Shown: in pieces, positions 1-5,900 of the stretch | Layout of the letters: every line of letters starts with the position of its first letter | How positions within the stretch are numbered: position 1 is the first letter of the stretch | Origin: Acetobacteraceae bacterium | GTDB lineage: Bacteria; Pseudomonadota; Alphaproteobacteria; Acetobacterales; Acetobacteraceae | Assembly (NCBI GenBank): GCA_027323595.1 | Contig: DAHWBL010000250.1 | Location: 1 to 10,089 of the forward strand | Direction of reading: 5' to 3' | Length of the DNA stretch: 10,089 bases | Position numbers and translations under genes: made by a program | Notes under the pieces: generated by a model | Told to the model about the DNA's origin: nothing | Seen by the model: the letters and a program-made list of their open reading frames with translations, nothing else | Databases searched by the model: none

Positions 1-987
1 TTCCGTTTGCGCGGCGTTCTGGTTGGAACCGTCGCCTATCACACATATCCGGCGATGCTTGGGACGAGGTTGCCGATCGCTTCCCTGCAAACCGGAGACA
101 TCGATATCGCACAGTTCTCGGACGTGTCGATCGCGGTCGAGGACAGCACTCCGGTTATGTTGGACGTGCTGAGGGAAGTGGACCCGTCGTTTCGGCCGAT
201 TTCGTCTGTCGCCGATGACCGCAGGGTGACGACCTACGAAGCAACAAGCGGAATTCGGGTGGATTTTCTGACGCCGAACCGCGGCCCCGAAAAACGGTCG
301 CCAGAGGCTCTTCCAGCGCTTGGAACGGATGCTCAGCCACTTCGTTTTCTGGATTTCCTGATACGCGATCCGGAGCCTGCGGTGCTGCTCCACGGGACCG
401 GAATTTATGTGCTGGTTCCCGCGCCACAGAGATATGCCGTTCACAAGCTGATCGTCGCCCGCCGGCGACCGGCAGGCAACGTCAAACGCGGGAAAGACCT
501 CCAGCAGGCGGAAGCTCTTTTTGACGTATTGATCAGCAAGCGCCCACATGAGCTGCGGGCCGCGTGGCGAGAGGCGTGGGCAAGGGGAAAGACTTGGCGA
601 CAGCTTCTTGGTGAGGCTCTCGGCCTGGTTTCCACGGAAGCCCGAGACCGCATACTCAAGGCCGTTGACGCGACGCGCTCCATAATACCGGGGCTGGATC
701 TGCGGTTTTCGGCACCGCCCGCGCGATATGATTTCGACCGTGACGTTGTGACATTCTACGGTGAATCGGGTGATGCGAGGGTCCGCTGCTCGGTAAGCCG
801 AGAGGCATTGGACGATCATTTCGGTGCCGACGGGCTCGGCAAGGACGGACGCGTGATGAAGTTTCGGCAGAACCGCGAGACTTTCGAAACCATGCTTCGA
901 ACCAAATATCTTACCTGGCCTGTCGAAGAGCATGGCGCGGTGTTGATCAAGACCGGCGACGTCGAAAAGCTGCTCGAACGCATTTGA
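1..987 (+). CDS. GSU2403-like nucleotidyltransferase-fold protein, 5'-truncated by the window edge
   Basis: The reading frame is open from the first base and ends at TGA 985-987. A TTG lies at position 7, but the family-typical stretch (LVGTVAYHTYPAMLG) starts only a few residues later, so the true start almost certainly lies left of the window. The motif TGDIDIAQF shortly after is the Asp-x-Asp metal site expected of a nucleotidyltransferase fold. The middle region resembles the GSU2403/NTP_transf_8 family as I recall it. The substrate is unknown. Some nucleotidyltransferases of this superfamily act as toxins or in defence, but no partner gene is visible here. Codon use is clearly less GC3-biased than in the genes to the right (codons such as GCA, ACA, ATA, CGA, AAA), which suggests a different history. 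The family call is from motif memory; the coding status is clear. Confidence 0.75.
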   Translation, partial: FRLRGVLVGTVAYHTYPAMLGTRLPIASLQTGDIDIAQFSDVSIAVEDSTPVMLDVLREVDPSFRPISSVADDRRVTTYEATSGIRVDFLTPNRGPEKRSPEALPALGTDAQPLRFLDFLIRDPEPAVLLHGTGIYVLVPAPQRYAVHKLIVARRRPAGNVKRGKDLQQAEALFDVLISKRPHELRAAWREAWARGKTWRQLLGEALGLVSTEARDRILKAVDATRSIIPGLDLRFSAPPARYDFDRDVVTFYGESGDARVRCSVSREALDDHFGADGLGKDGRVMKFRQNRETFETMLRTKYLTWPVEEHGAVLIKTGDVEKLLERI

Positions 988-1135
988 TGGGGTGTACTAG
1001 CTCCGGCGCCGTCCGCCAGGGATTCCGATCGGTCCCGCCCGCCGCGCCATCACCGCAATTCATGGGCGCATGATGCAAATCGATTGGCCGGGGCGGCGTG
1101 AAGTCCCGAAGCTGGGGCAAAGCCGGGAGGATGCG
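988..1135. other. Intergenic region ahead of the MFS transporter gene
   Basis: This 148-base gap must carry the promoter of the transporter gene. I see an 8-base palindrome CCGATCGG at 1025-1032 flanked by GGGA/TCCC (1019-1022 and 1033-1036), but no convincing -35/-10 pair and no T-tract terminator for the upstream gene. An in-frame ATG at 1070 lies inside the region but lacks a ribosome binding site and is not preferred as a start. Confidence 0.4.
1125..1130 (+). promoter_or_regulatory. Shine-Dalgarno site that decides the MFS start
   Basis: GGGAGG lies five bases before the ATG at 1136. The two further-upstream in-frame ATGs at 1070 and 1073 have no comparable site, so the start is placed at 1136. 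Confidence 0.7.
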
Positions 1136-2491
1136 ATGGCGCGGGAGAACGAGGTCGATATCGGTTCCATGGTGGACCGCGCGCCGCTGTGCGGGCTGCA
1201 TTACCTGGTCGTGCTGCTGGCGTTTCTTGCCGTGGTGATCGACGGCTATGACATTTTCGTCGCCGGTTTCATCGCCCCCAACCTGGCGCGCGAGTGGCAC
1301 ACCCCGCCGCAGCAGATCGGCAGCATGTTCTCCATCGGGCTGCTCGGCGTGGTGATCGGCGCGCCGCTGCTGGGCATGCTGGGCGACCGGGTGGGGCGGC
1401 GGCGGGCGATCGTGTTCGGCTCGATCTTCTACGGGCTGGTGACGCTGGCCAGCCTGTGGACCACCGAGATCGTCGGCTTCACCGCGACCCGCTTTCTGGT
1501 CGGGCTCGGGGTGGGCGGGGTGATCCCGTCGGCGCTGGCGCTGGTGGCGGAGTTCATTCCCGCGCGGCATCGGTCCGTGGCGATGCTGCTGCTGATGGTG
1601 GGCGCGCCGGTGGGGCAGTTGCTGCCGGGGCTGACCGCGGGGCTGCTGGTGCCGGTGTTTGGCTGGCACGCGCTGCTGTGGGTGGGCGGGCTGGCGCCGA
1701 TCGGCATCGGGCTGATCTGCTGGGCGGTGCTGCCGGAATCGATGAAATATCTGGCGCTGCATCCGGCGCGGCAGGGCGAGCTGGCGGCGCTGGTGACCCG
1801 GCTGGGGCCGCAGCCCGCACCGGCCGCGGGCGCGGTGTTCGTCAGCCATGAGCCGGCGCTGCTGGCCTCGTTCTCTCCCGCGCCGCTGCTGCGCGGCGGG
1901 CTGATGGCGGCGACGCTGCTGGTGTGGTTCTGCCTCGCGATGGGGATTTTGTCGGTCTATTTCATCTCGTCGTGGCTGCCCTCGATGTTGCAGGCCACCG
2001 GGATGACCGGCGCGGAAACGGGCTTGCGGATGTCGGTGCTGTCGGTGGGCGGCACTTTCGGGGCGGCGATCGGCGCCTGGCTGTTTCATCGGCTGGGGGT
2101 GCGCTCGATCCTGCTGACCGGGATCGTCGGCGGGGCGATGATGTTCTTGCTGGGCACCGACGGGCTGAGCGCGGGGCAGCTGGTGGCGCTGATGTTCGCC
2201 GCGGGGTTCTGCGTGATCTCGTCCATCAACGCGGTGGAATGCGTGATGGGGCAGATCTACCCGACCGCGATCCGCGCGCTGGGCGCCGGCTGGGGCCTGG
2301 GGGTGGCGCGGGCGATCTCGATGATCGGGCCGTTCGTGGGCGGGCTTCTGATTGCCGCCCATCTGCCCAGCCAGGTGCTGTTCGCGGTGCCGGCCGGCGC
2401 GCTCGCGCTGTGCGGGCTGGGCGCGATCGGGCTGCGCATGGTGATCGGCCCGCGCGTCACCGGCTGGACGCCGCAGGCGGCGCGCGGGTGA
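1136..2491 (+). CDS. MFS transporter, aromatic acid:H+ symporter (AAHS)-like
   Basis: This is a 451-residue inner-membrane transporter with about 12 hydrophobic segments, the usual length for the family. The first helix carries DGYD (residues 36-39) followed by an FVAGFIAPNL stretch, the acidic TM1 signature of the AAHS family (PcaK/BenK type). The loop between helices 2 and 3 has GDRVGRRR (83-90), the classic MFS motif A. The expected role is proton-driven uptake of an aromatic or other small organic acid. The substrate cannot be read from the sequence, and no catabolic genes sit next to it. The start at 1136 is chosen for its Shine-Dalgarno site. The gene stands alone and ends 19 bases before the convergent CBS gene's stop codon. 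Family call firm, substrate unknown. Confidence 0.9.
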   Translation: MARENEVDIGSMVDRAPLCGLHYLVVLLAFLAVVIDGYDIFVAGFIAPNLAREWHTPPQQIGSMFSIGLLGVVIGAPLLGMLGDRVGRRRAIVFGSIFYGLVTLASLWTTEIVGFTATRFLVGLGVGGVIPSALALVAEFIPARHRSVAMLLLMVGAPVGQLLPGLTAGLLVPVFGWHALLWVGGLAPIGIGLICWAVLPESMKYLALHPARQGELAALVTRLGPQPAPAAGAVFVSHEPALLASFSPAPLLRGGLMAATLLVWFCLAMGILSVYFISSWLPSMLQATGMTGAETGLRMSVLSVGGTFGAAIGAWLFHRLGVRSILLTGIVGGAMMFLLGTDGLSAGQLVALMFAAGFCVISSINAVECVMGQIYPTAIRALGAGWGLGVARAISMIGPFVGGLLIAAHLPSQVLFAVPAGALALCGLGAIGLRMVIGPRVTGWTPQAARG

Positions 2492-2510
2492 CGCGCTCAG
2501 CGAGACATTA

Positions 2511-2951
2511 TCAGACGCTGCCGGCGACGTAGGCCTTCAGGCTTTCGGCCTCCTGCTCGGCGGTCTCGATGCGGGCCTTCACCACATCGCCGATCGAGAC
2601 CAGGCCGACCAGCCGGTCACCGTCGAGCACCGGCAGATGGCGGAAGCGGCCTTCGGTCATCATGGCCATCGCCTCGGTCACGGTGACGCGCGGGCTGGCG
2701 GTGCGGATGTGGCGGGTCATGACCTGCTCGACCGACATGCCCAGCGCGGGGGCGCCGTGGGTGGCGATGACGCGGACGATGTCGCGCTCGCTGAGCATGC
2801 CCAGGATGTGGCGCTGGTCGGCATCATCGGTGACCGGCACAGCGCCGATGCGGTGTTCGGCGAGCGTGTGGCAGACCTCGGCGATGGAGACGTGTGGACC
2901 CACGCTGACGATGTCATTGCCCTTGTTGTGCAGGATGGCGGCGATGGTCAT
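2511..2951 (-). CDS. Two-CBS-domain protein
   Basis: This encodes 146 residues made almost entirely of a CBS pair (Bateman module): CBS1 about residues 8-65 (with IGAVPVTD and LGMLSERDIVR) and CBS2 about 75-130 (with FRHLPVLDGDRLVGLVSIGDVVK), then a short acidic helical tail. Such stand-alone modules usually bind adenine nucleotides and sense energy state or regulate a partner protein; the ligand here is unknown. The ATG at 2949-2951 is preceded on its strand by AGGGAG (plus-strand 2959-2964) seven bases away, which fixes the start against much longer upstream open frames. It is convergent with the MFS gene, and its promoter must lie in the 181-base gap behind the pdxY stop. Confidence 0.93.
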   Translation of the reverse strand: MTIAAILHNKGNDIVSVGPHVSIAEVCHTLAEHRIGAVPVTDDADQRHILGMLSERDIVRVIATHGAPALGMSVEQVMTRHIRTASPRVTVTEAMAMMTEGRFRHLPVLDGDRLVGLVSIGDVVKARIETAEQEAESLKAYVAGSV

Positions 2952-3132
2952 GGCGGTTCTCCCTGAAGCAGATTGCCGGCGCGTTGGCCGGTGACGGACG
3001 CTTTGGGCACGCGCGACTGGAATCGATGGCTGAAATACGGAGCGGCGTAAATCGCCGTTTAACTGTGCGCCGATCGCGCGCGGGATGCAAAAAGAACCCG
3101 TGCGGTGCAACAAAATCCGACATCGACCCGGC
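2952..3132. other. Intergenic region between pdxY end and CBS-gene start
   Basis: This 181-base gap is noticeably more AT-rich than the flanking genes. It should hold the end of the pdxY transcript and the promoter of the CBS gene, both on the minus strand. Read on the minus strand, a T5 run (plus-strand 3090-3094) lies about 40 bases after the pdxY stop but is preceded only by a weak hairpin. The clearest structure is the hairpin at 3041-3059, listed separately. I could not pick a convincing -35/-10 pair. Confidence 0.4.
3041..3059. repeat. Perfect short inverted repeat (hairpin)
   Basis: AGCGGCG-TAAAT-CGCCGTT can pair over seven base pairs (one a G-U) with a five-base loop. In plus-strand RNA it is followed by TTTAA, too short for a confident terminator. 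On the minus strand it lies about 90 bases before the CBS start codon and could be a leader structure or an operator. Confidence 0.4.
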
Positions 3133-3996
3133 TCAGGGCAGCCTGTGCGGCGCCGGCAGGGCGGGCGGGTCGGCCAGGGCGTGCTGGGCGGCGACCAGCG
3201 CCAGTTCGTCGGCACCGGTGGCGCGGGTGGCGGCGAGCACGCATTCGACCGCGCCGACCGCTTTGGCCAGGGCGTCGGGCGGCGGCAGGCCGGCGAGCAG
3301 CCGGCCGAGGAACAGGGCGGCGAGCAGGTCTCCCGCGCCGGAGAAATGTCCGTCCAGGCGCGGGCGGCGCAGCAGCAGGTCGCCATCGGGGCCGTGCAGC
3401 AGAAGGTCGAGCATGCCCGGCGGGGTTTGCTCGGTGACCAGCGAGCTGACCAGCACCAGGCGCGGCCCGCCCGGGCGCATCCGCGCGGACAGCGCGGCGG
3501 CGGCGGCGCGGGCGGCGGGCAGGCTGGTGGGCACGGTGCCGGCGAGCAGGCCGAGCTCGAACTGGTTGGGGGGAAGGATGTCGGCGCGCGGCAGGGCGCG
3601 GGCGGCCAGCAATGCGGCGATGGCGGGCGCGACATAGAGGCGGCCATCGTCGCCCAGCACCGGGTCGCAGCAATACAGCGCGGTGGCTTGCATGCGGGCG
3701 GGCAGATCGAGCGCGATGGCGGCGTTGGCCTCGGTGGCCAGATAGCCGGTCAGCAGGGCGGCGGCGCGGGCGAGGATACCGCGGGCGGCGACCCCGTCCA
3801 CCAGGGCGGCGAGCAGGGCCGGGTCGGTCGCCTGGCCGGTGTGGGTGGGGTGGCCGGGGTGGTTGGACAGCAGCGTGGTGGGCAGGGCGCAGACCTCGAA
3901 CCCGAGGCGTTGCAGCGCGAATTGCGCGGCGGCGTTGCCGACATGGCCGGTGGCGACCCAGGACTGGACCGACAGAACGGTGGGCGGGTTCGTCAT
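3133..3996 (-). CDS. pdxY: Pyridoxal kinase PdxY
   Basis: This cytosolic kinase phosphorylates pyridoxal with ATP in the vitamin B6 salvage pathway, producing pyridoxal 5'-phosphate. The 287-residue protein has the usual family length. It starts with the conserved VLSVQSWVATGHVGNAAA region (8-24) and the SNHPGHPTHTG block (44-54), continues with CCDPVLGDDGRLYV (109-122, containing the active-site cysteine region of PdxY-type kinases) and PPNQFEL (142-148), and ends with the ribokinase-fold anion-hole motif SGAGD (219-223), where D223 is the expected catalytic base. Its ATG overlaps the upstream acetyltransferase stop in an ATGA (3993-3996), so it is the last gene of a three-gene operon and probably translationally coupled. 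Confidence 0.95.
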   Translation of the reverse strand: MTNPPTVLSVQSWVATGHVGNAAAQFALQRLGFEVCALPTTLLSNHPGHPTHTGQATDPALLAALVDGVAARGILARAAALLTGYLATEANAAIALDLPARMQATALYCCDPVLGDDGRLYVAPAIAALLAARALPRADILPPNQFELGLLAGTVPTSLPAARAAAAALSARMRPGGPRLVLVSSLVTEQTPPGMLDLLLHGPDGDLLLRRPRLDGHFSGAGDLLAALFLGRLLAGLPPPDALAKAVGAVECVLAATRATGADELALVAAQHALADPPALPAPHRLP

Positions 3997-4442
3997 CGCG
4001 ACTCCGGGAGATGGTCAGGCAGCGGCATGGTGAAGCGCAGCGCGGTGGCGAGCAGCCCCTCGCGGAAATAAAAGCGCTGTCCGAGGCTGTTGGCGAGCGG
4101 GGTGTCCAGCACCAGCTTCGCGCAGGCCTCCGCGCCGGCGGTTTCGATGAGCGCGCGCATCAGCCGGTGGCCGTGGCCGGCGCCGCGGGCGGGGGCGTCG
4201 GTGACCAGATCGTCCACATAAAGATGGCGACCATGCACCAGATTTTCCTGGATGCGATAGCCGGCGAGCGCCACCGGCCGGACGTCCTGCCACAGCGCGA
4301 GCAGGCGGTATCCCTGGGCGCGCTGGCGCTGCCAGCGGGCGACGAATTCGGCCGCGGTGGCGAGGTTTGGGCGGAGCTGGCGCATCAGCGCGAAGCAGAC
4401 GGCGGCCTCGGGCTCGGTGTCGACCGGGCGCGGCGCGGTCAT
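3993..4442 (-). CDS. GNAT-family N-acetyltransferase
   Basis: This encodes a 149-residue acetyltransferase expected to use acetyl-CoA on an unknown small molecule or protein amine. The fold is recognisable from beta strands LLALWQDVRPVALAGYRI (47-64) and HLYVDDLVTD (73-82). These are followed by the acetyl-CoA pyrophosphate loop R86-x-x-G89-x-G91 (ARGAGHG) and the LANSLGQRFYFREGLLATALRFTMPL tail, which matches the end of the GNAT fold. The start chosen (4440-4442) overlaps the stop of the AhpD-like gene in an ATGA. The same frame is open further upstream, but that extension would run deep into the neighbouring gene and reads as low-complexity arginine/proline. It sits between the AhpD-like gene and pdxY in one operon. 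Substrate unknown. Confidence 0.9.
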   Translation of the reverse strand: MTAPRPVDTEPEAAVCFALMRQLRPNLATAAEFVARWQRQRAQGYRLLALWQDVRPVALAGYRIQENLVHGRHLYVDDLVTDAPARGAGHGHRLMRALIETAGAEACAKLVLDTPLANSLGQRFYFREGLLATALRFTMPLPDHLPESR

Positions 4443-4912
4443 GCCGGGGGCTCCGAAGGGAGCTGCGGGGCGAAGCGCAGGCCGGCGCCGAGGCGGTTCC
4501 AGGCGTTGAGGGTGGCGATGGCGACGCTGAGGCGGGCGATCTCGGCCTCGGTGAAATGGGCGCGCAGGTCGGCGTAGCGGTCGTCGGGCGCGCCGGCGTC
4601 GGGCAGGAGGGTGAGGCATTCGGCCCAGGCCAGGGCGGCTTGCTCACGGGCGGAGAAGACGGTGGCGTCGTGCCAGGCGGCGAGCAGGTCGAGCTTGATG
4701 GCGGCGACGCCGATGCGGCGGGCGACGCCGAGGTGGATGTGCAGGCAGAAGGCGCAGCCGTTGATCTGCGAGGCGCGGATTTTCACCAGTTCGATCAAGG
4801 CTTTGTCGAGGCCTGGCGAGTCGGGTTGGCGGCCCAGCGCGACCAGCGCGGCGTAGGCGTCGGGGGCGAGTTTGGTGAAGGCTGGGTAGTCGATGCGTGG
4901 GGGGGCGGTCAT
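4439..4912 (-). CDS. AhpD-like / carboxymuconolactone decarboxylase-family protein
   Basis: This 157-residue all-helical protein carries the AhpD-type active site: C53-x-x-C56 followed by H58 and H60 (NGCAFCLHIH), downstream of the conserved helix ALIELVKIRASQING. Members of this family are peroxidase-like or disulfide-reducing proteins; the physiological substrate of this subgroup is mostly unknown. The ATG at 4910-4912 is preceded by GAAAGGA on the minus strand (plus 4919-4925) with a six-base gap. It is the first gene of the operon ahpD-like, GNAT, pdxY, and is divergent from a MarR regulator across a 63-base region with two palindromes, so repression by that regulator is likely. The CxxC argues for a redox role rather than true gamma-carboxymuconolactone decarboxylation. 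Confidence 0.93.
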   Translation of the reverse strand: MTAPPRIDYPAFTKLAPDAYAALVALGRQPDSPGLDKALIELVKIRASQINGCAFCLHIHLGVARRIGVAAIKLDLLAAWHDATVFSAREQAALAWAECLTLLPDAGAPDDRYADLRAHFTEAEIARLSVAIATLNAWNRLGAGLRFAPQLPSEPPA

Positions 4913-4941
4913 GGCTGGTCCTTTCGGGGACGGAGGCGTAT

Positions 4942-4957
4942 TGTCAGGGTTCTGACA
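4942..4957. promoter_or_regulatory. Palindromic operator candidate 1 (MarR)
   Basis: TGTCAG-GGTT-CTGACA is a perfect 6+4+6 inverted repeat in the divergent region between the AhpD-like operon and marR. It lies 30 bases from the AhpD-like start codon. The size and symmetry fit a dimeric winged-helix MarR regulator, which often binds its own divergent promoter region. Assignment to this regulator is inferred from position. Confidence 0.6.
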
Positions 4958-4960
4958 CGT

Positions 4961-4976
4961 TATCAGGGTTCTTATA
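4961..4976. promoter_or_regulatory. Palindromic operator candidate 2, overlapping the marR start
   Basis: TATCAG-GGTT-CTTATA repeats the architecture and the identical GGTT spacer of the element 19 bases to its left, with one mismatch between its arms. The two elements share the direct repeat TCAGGGTTCT (4944-4953 and 4963-4972). Its last base is the A of the marR ATG at 4976, so an occupied site would block transcription or translation initiation of marR itself. Confidence 0.55.
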
Positions 4977-5446
4977 TGATGGACAGGTCCGATCCGCCGC
5001 CCCCCCTGCCCCGCGTGGGCGAAGGCAAGCGCGGCGAGGCCGGCTATCTGGGCTATCTGCTGCGCCAGGCGGCCGGGGCGCAGCGGCACCGGATGGAGCG
5101 CGCGCTGGCCGGGCTGGCGGTGACGCCGCCGCAATTCGCGGTGCTGACCATGCTTGCCGCCTATCCGGGGGTTTCCGGCGCGGACCTCGCGCGGCTGGCG
5201 CTGCTGACGCCGCAGACGGTGAGCGTGATCGTGGCGAATCTGGAGCGGGCCGGGGCGCTGGCGCGGCGGCGGCATGCGGTGCATGGGCGGATCCTGCGGC
5301 TGGAGCTGACCGCGCACGGGCGGGCGCTGCTGGAGCAGGCGCGGGCGAAGGTGCATGTGCTGGAGGCGGAGCTGGGGGCCGGCCTGTCGGACGCGGAGGC
5401 ACGCGCGGTGCGGCGGTGGCTGGTGGGGGTGGCGGCGGCGACTTGA
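4976..5446 (+). CDS. MarR-family transcriptional regulator
   Basis: This 156-residue regulator has the MarR layout: an N-terminal dimerisation helix (about 22-45, YLGYLLRQAAGAQRHRMERAL), a winged helix-turn-helix with recognition helix about LTPQTVSVIVANLERAG (77-93), an arginine-rich wing (RRRHAVHGRILRLELT, 97-112), and a C-terminal helix. It contains no cysteine, so it is not an OhrR-type thiol sensor even though its divergent neighbour is a thiol enzyme; a small-molecule ligand is more likely. Two consecutive ATGs (4976 and 4979) are possible starts. No good Shine-Dalgarno site precedes either; only an AGGG at 4965-4968 is present. The frame is open far upstream, but that extension would overlap the divergent gene and both palindromes. 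Confidence 0.92.
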   Translation: MMDRSDPPPPLPRVGEGKRGEAGYLGYLLRQAAGAQRHRMERALAGLAVTPPQFAVLTMLAAYPGVSGADLARLALLTPQTVSVIVANLERAGALARRRHAVHGRILRLELTAHGRALLEQARAKVHVLEAELGAGLSDAEARAVRRWLVGVAAAT

Positions 5447-5471
5447 ACCGCGGGACGAAGGGGACTATAGG
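5443..5471 (+). promoter_or_regulatory. Candidate promoter for rpmE
   Basis: TTGAAC (5443-5448) and TATAGG (5466-5471) are separated by exactly 17 bases and lie about 56-84 bases before the L31 start codon. Each hexamer matches the housekeeping consensus at four of six positions. The -35 box overlaps the marR stop codon, so rpmE would be transcribed independently. Confidence 0.5.
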
Positions 5472-5490
5472 CGGCGGCTTCGCGTCGCCG
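5472..5490 (+). promoter_or_regulatory. Leader hairpin of rpmE
   Basis: CGGCGGC-TTCGC-GTCGCCG forms a seven-base-pair stem (one G-U) with a five-base loop, directly downstream of the candidate -10 box and 36 bases before the L31 start codon. Ribosomal protein genes often carry such leader structures for autogenous control; whether this one does is inference. Confidence 0.4.
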
Positions 5491-5526
5491 GTCGGGATCG
5501 GCGGGGCCATCACAGGGATCAGCACC

Positions 5527-5757
5527 ATGAAAGCCGGCATTCACCCCGAGTATCACGAGATCACCGTCATCATGACGGATGGCAGCAGCTTCACCACCAA
5601 GTCCTGCGCGGGCAAGGCGGGCGACGTGATGCGGCTGGACATCGATCCCAAGTCCCACCCGGCGTGGACCGGCGTGCAGCGCATCATGGACCGCGGTGGC
5701 CAGGTGGCGAAGTTCAACAAGAAGTTCGCCTCGATCGGGTCGCGCACGACGAAGTAG
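5527..5757 (+). CDS. rpmE: 50S ribosomal protein L31 (bL31)
   Basis: This 76-residue protein of the large ribosomal subunit is recognised from MKAGIHPEYHEITVIMTDGSSF at the start and the strongly conserved IDPKSHPAWTG and FNKKFASIG blocks. Zinc-binding L31 proteins have four cysteines (two pairs); this one has only C27, so it is the cysteine-poor, zinc-independent form. The ATG is preceded by AGGGA (5514-5518) with an eight-base gap. The same frame is open upstream across marR, but the sequence there is not L31-like. It is followed by a possible terminator and is probably monocistronic. Confidence 0.96.
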   Translation: MKAGIHPEYHEITVIMTDGSSFTTKSCAGKAGDVMRLDIDPKSHPAWTGVQRIMDRGGQVAKFNKKFASIGSRTTK

Positions 5758-5785
5758 GCCCCCTGCCCGGTCGGCGCGCCGTGCG

Positions 5786-5817
5786 CGCGCTGACACGGCA
5801 GCGTGATTGATATTTTT
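5786..5817 (+). terminator. Possible Rho-independent terminator after rpmE
   Basis: A seven-base-pair stem (CGCGCTG / CAGCGTG, one G-U) with loop ACACGG spans 5786-5805, and a T5 run follows at 5813-5817. The gap of seven bases between stem and T-run makes it atypical, so it may be weak. Confidence 0.4.
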
Positions 5818-5850
5818 GTAATGCCGTCCTAGGCAGGCCTGCGATCGTTG

Positions 5851-5879
5851 GAATCGGCGGAGGCTCGTCTCTCCGATTC
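5851..5879 (+). promoter_or_regulatory. Strong leader hairpin ahead of the transketolase operon
   Basis: GAATCGG (5851-5857) pairs perfectly with CCGATTC (5873-5879). The stem continues after a one-base bulge (C5858) through GGAG/CTCT to a six-base loop, giving about eleven pairs. It ends 21 bases before the start codon at 5901, and no T-run follows, so it looks like a 5' leader element or protein-binding inverted repeat rather than a terminator. Confidence 0.5.
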
Positions 5880-5900
5880 GCCGCCAGAACCGGGGACCGC

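Larger units (their letters stand above)
5758..5900. other. Intergenic region between rpmE and the sugar operon
   Basis: This region holds a possible rpmE terminator (5786-5817), an AT-rich island (5804-5822) containing TTGATA at 5807-5812 and TGTAAT at 5817-5822, two short palindromes (CCTAGG 5828-5833, CAGGCCTG 5834-5841) and a strong hairpin at 5851-5879. The promoter of the downstream operon must be here, but no -35/-10 pair with standard spacing stands out. Confidence 0.45.

Noticed and set aside
1070..1135. Longer N-terminus for the MFS transporter starting at the ATG at 1070
   Set aside because: No ribosome site there, polar sequence untypical of the family, and a good Shine-Dalgarno site directly before the ATG at 1136.
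947..2362. Long minus-strand open frame (471 codons) opposite the MFS gene
   Set aside because: Its translation is rich in His, Arg, Gln and Pro with no recognisable domain. It is the antisense shadow of a GC3-rich membrane-protein gene.
2498..2520. Inverted repeat CAGCG...CGCTG between the convergent MFS and CBS stops as a bidirectional terminator
   Set aside because: Only five pairs with a 13-base loop and no T-run on either strand; expected by chance in such GC-rich sequence.
3085..4071. Plus-strand open frame of 328 codons over pdxY
   Set aside because: Low-complexity Gly/Gln/Arg translation opposite a clear pdxY; a shadow frame.
4367..4975. Upstream extension of the marR frame
   Set aside because: It would overlap the AhpD-like and GNAT genes antisense, reads as Gly/Arg-rich sequence, and would place the operators inside a coding region.
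5807..5835. TTGATA (5807) plus TAGGCA (5830) as a promoter for the sugar operon
   Set aside because: The spacing is right but the -10 hexamer matches the consensus at only two positions; not strong enough to list.
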